Positions 63,947-64,000 of a stretch of 64,000 nt of DNA are shown piece by piece. A program made the translations under genes and the position numbers. Source of the stretch: Parabacteroides merdae ATCC 43184 (lineage in GTDB: Bacteria; Bacteroidota; Bacteroidia; Bacteroidales; Tannerellaceae); NCBI RefSeq assembly GCF_025151215.1, contig NZ_CP102286.1:2356001-2420000 (forward strand), given 5' to 3'. The notes under the pieces were generated by a model. That model made no database searches. It had not been told where the DNA came from and saw only the letters and a program-made list of their open reading frames with translations. Each line of letters starts with the position of its first letter. Within the stretch, counting starts at the first letter, position 1.

Positions 63947-64000
63947 ATTTTTCTAATTTATAATAGTTATACTAAATCATAAACGACAAAAAGTCTGCCA

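Overview
The window reads as chromosomal DNA of an anaerobic gut Bacteroidales, most probably Parabacteroides or a close relative (genus is inference). Supporting signs are the SusC/SusD pair with its ECF sigma/FecR regulators, a Ser-type sulfatase, Tat-exported Gfo/Idh/MocA oxidoreductases, many lipoproteins with short lipoboxes, near absence of Shine-Dalgarno sites, and many Bacteroidetes-type -7 boxes (TAnnTTTG) in front of genes.

Layout. 1-5.6 kb: end of a TonB-dependent receptor, an array of 41-bp repeats, then an MFS permease, hemN and hemG in one tight operon (late haem synthesis, possibly fed by imported porphyrin), plus two small membrane proteins. 5.8-9.5 kb: glutamate dehydrogenase 1, then an unusual sugar kinase fused to a RapZ C-terminal domain, overlapping a sugar nucleotidyltransferase. 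10-19 kb: ECF sigma factor, FecR anti-sigma, an STN-type SusC broken by one in-frame TGA, SusD, and two secreted metallophosphoesterases. 19.3-25 kb: a receiver/PPDK-type ATP-grasp protein, glutamate dehydrogenase 2, ruvC, a DUF4286 gene and tRNA-Ala. 25-32 kb: sulfatase, two Tat-exported oxidoreductases, and a PCMD lipoprotein with a beta-barrel partner.

32-36 kb: a five-gene partner-switching and two-component module: STAS antagonist, RsbW-like ATPase, a histidine kinase whose phospho-acceptor His is replaced by Asp, a normal soluble histidine kinase, and a receiver-PP2C phosphatase. No sigma factor is encoded beside it, so its output is unknown; I regard it as the best candidate for an undescribed system. 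36-43.5 kb: lipoprotein, a TerB-like/ABCG-type transporter, a wrecked tyrosine integrase beside tRNA-Thr, an acidic protein, a DUF6340-type lipoprotein and a Tat-exported sugar isomerase. 43.6-49 kb: a sensor-gene fragment, valS, and an intact IS3-family element inserted into one arm of an older inverted repeat. 49-59 kb: MG2/plug protein with a TlpA-like lipoprotein, RluA-family pseudouridine synthase, DsbD, MazG, and an ECF sigma/anti-sigma/Spy-like trio. 59.3-64 kb: tRNA-Leu, groL-groS behind a palindrome-bearing promoter, hisS and a YugP-like zinc protease.

All promoter, terminator and family assignments come from reading the sequence without database searches.
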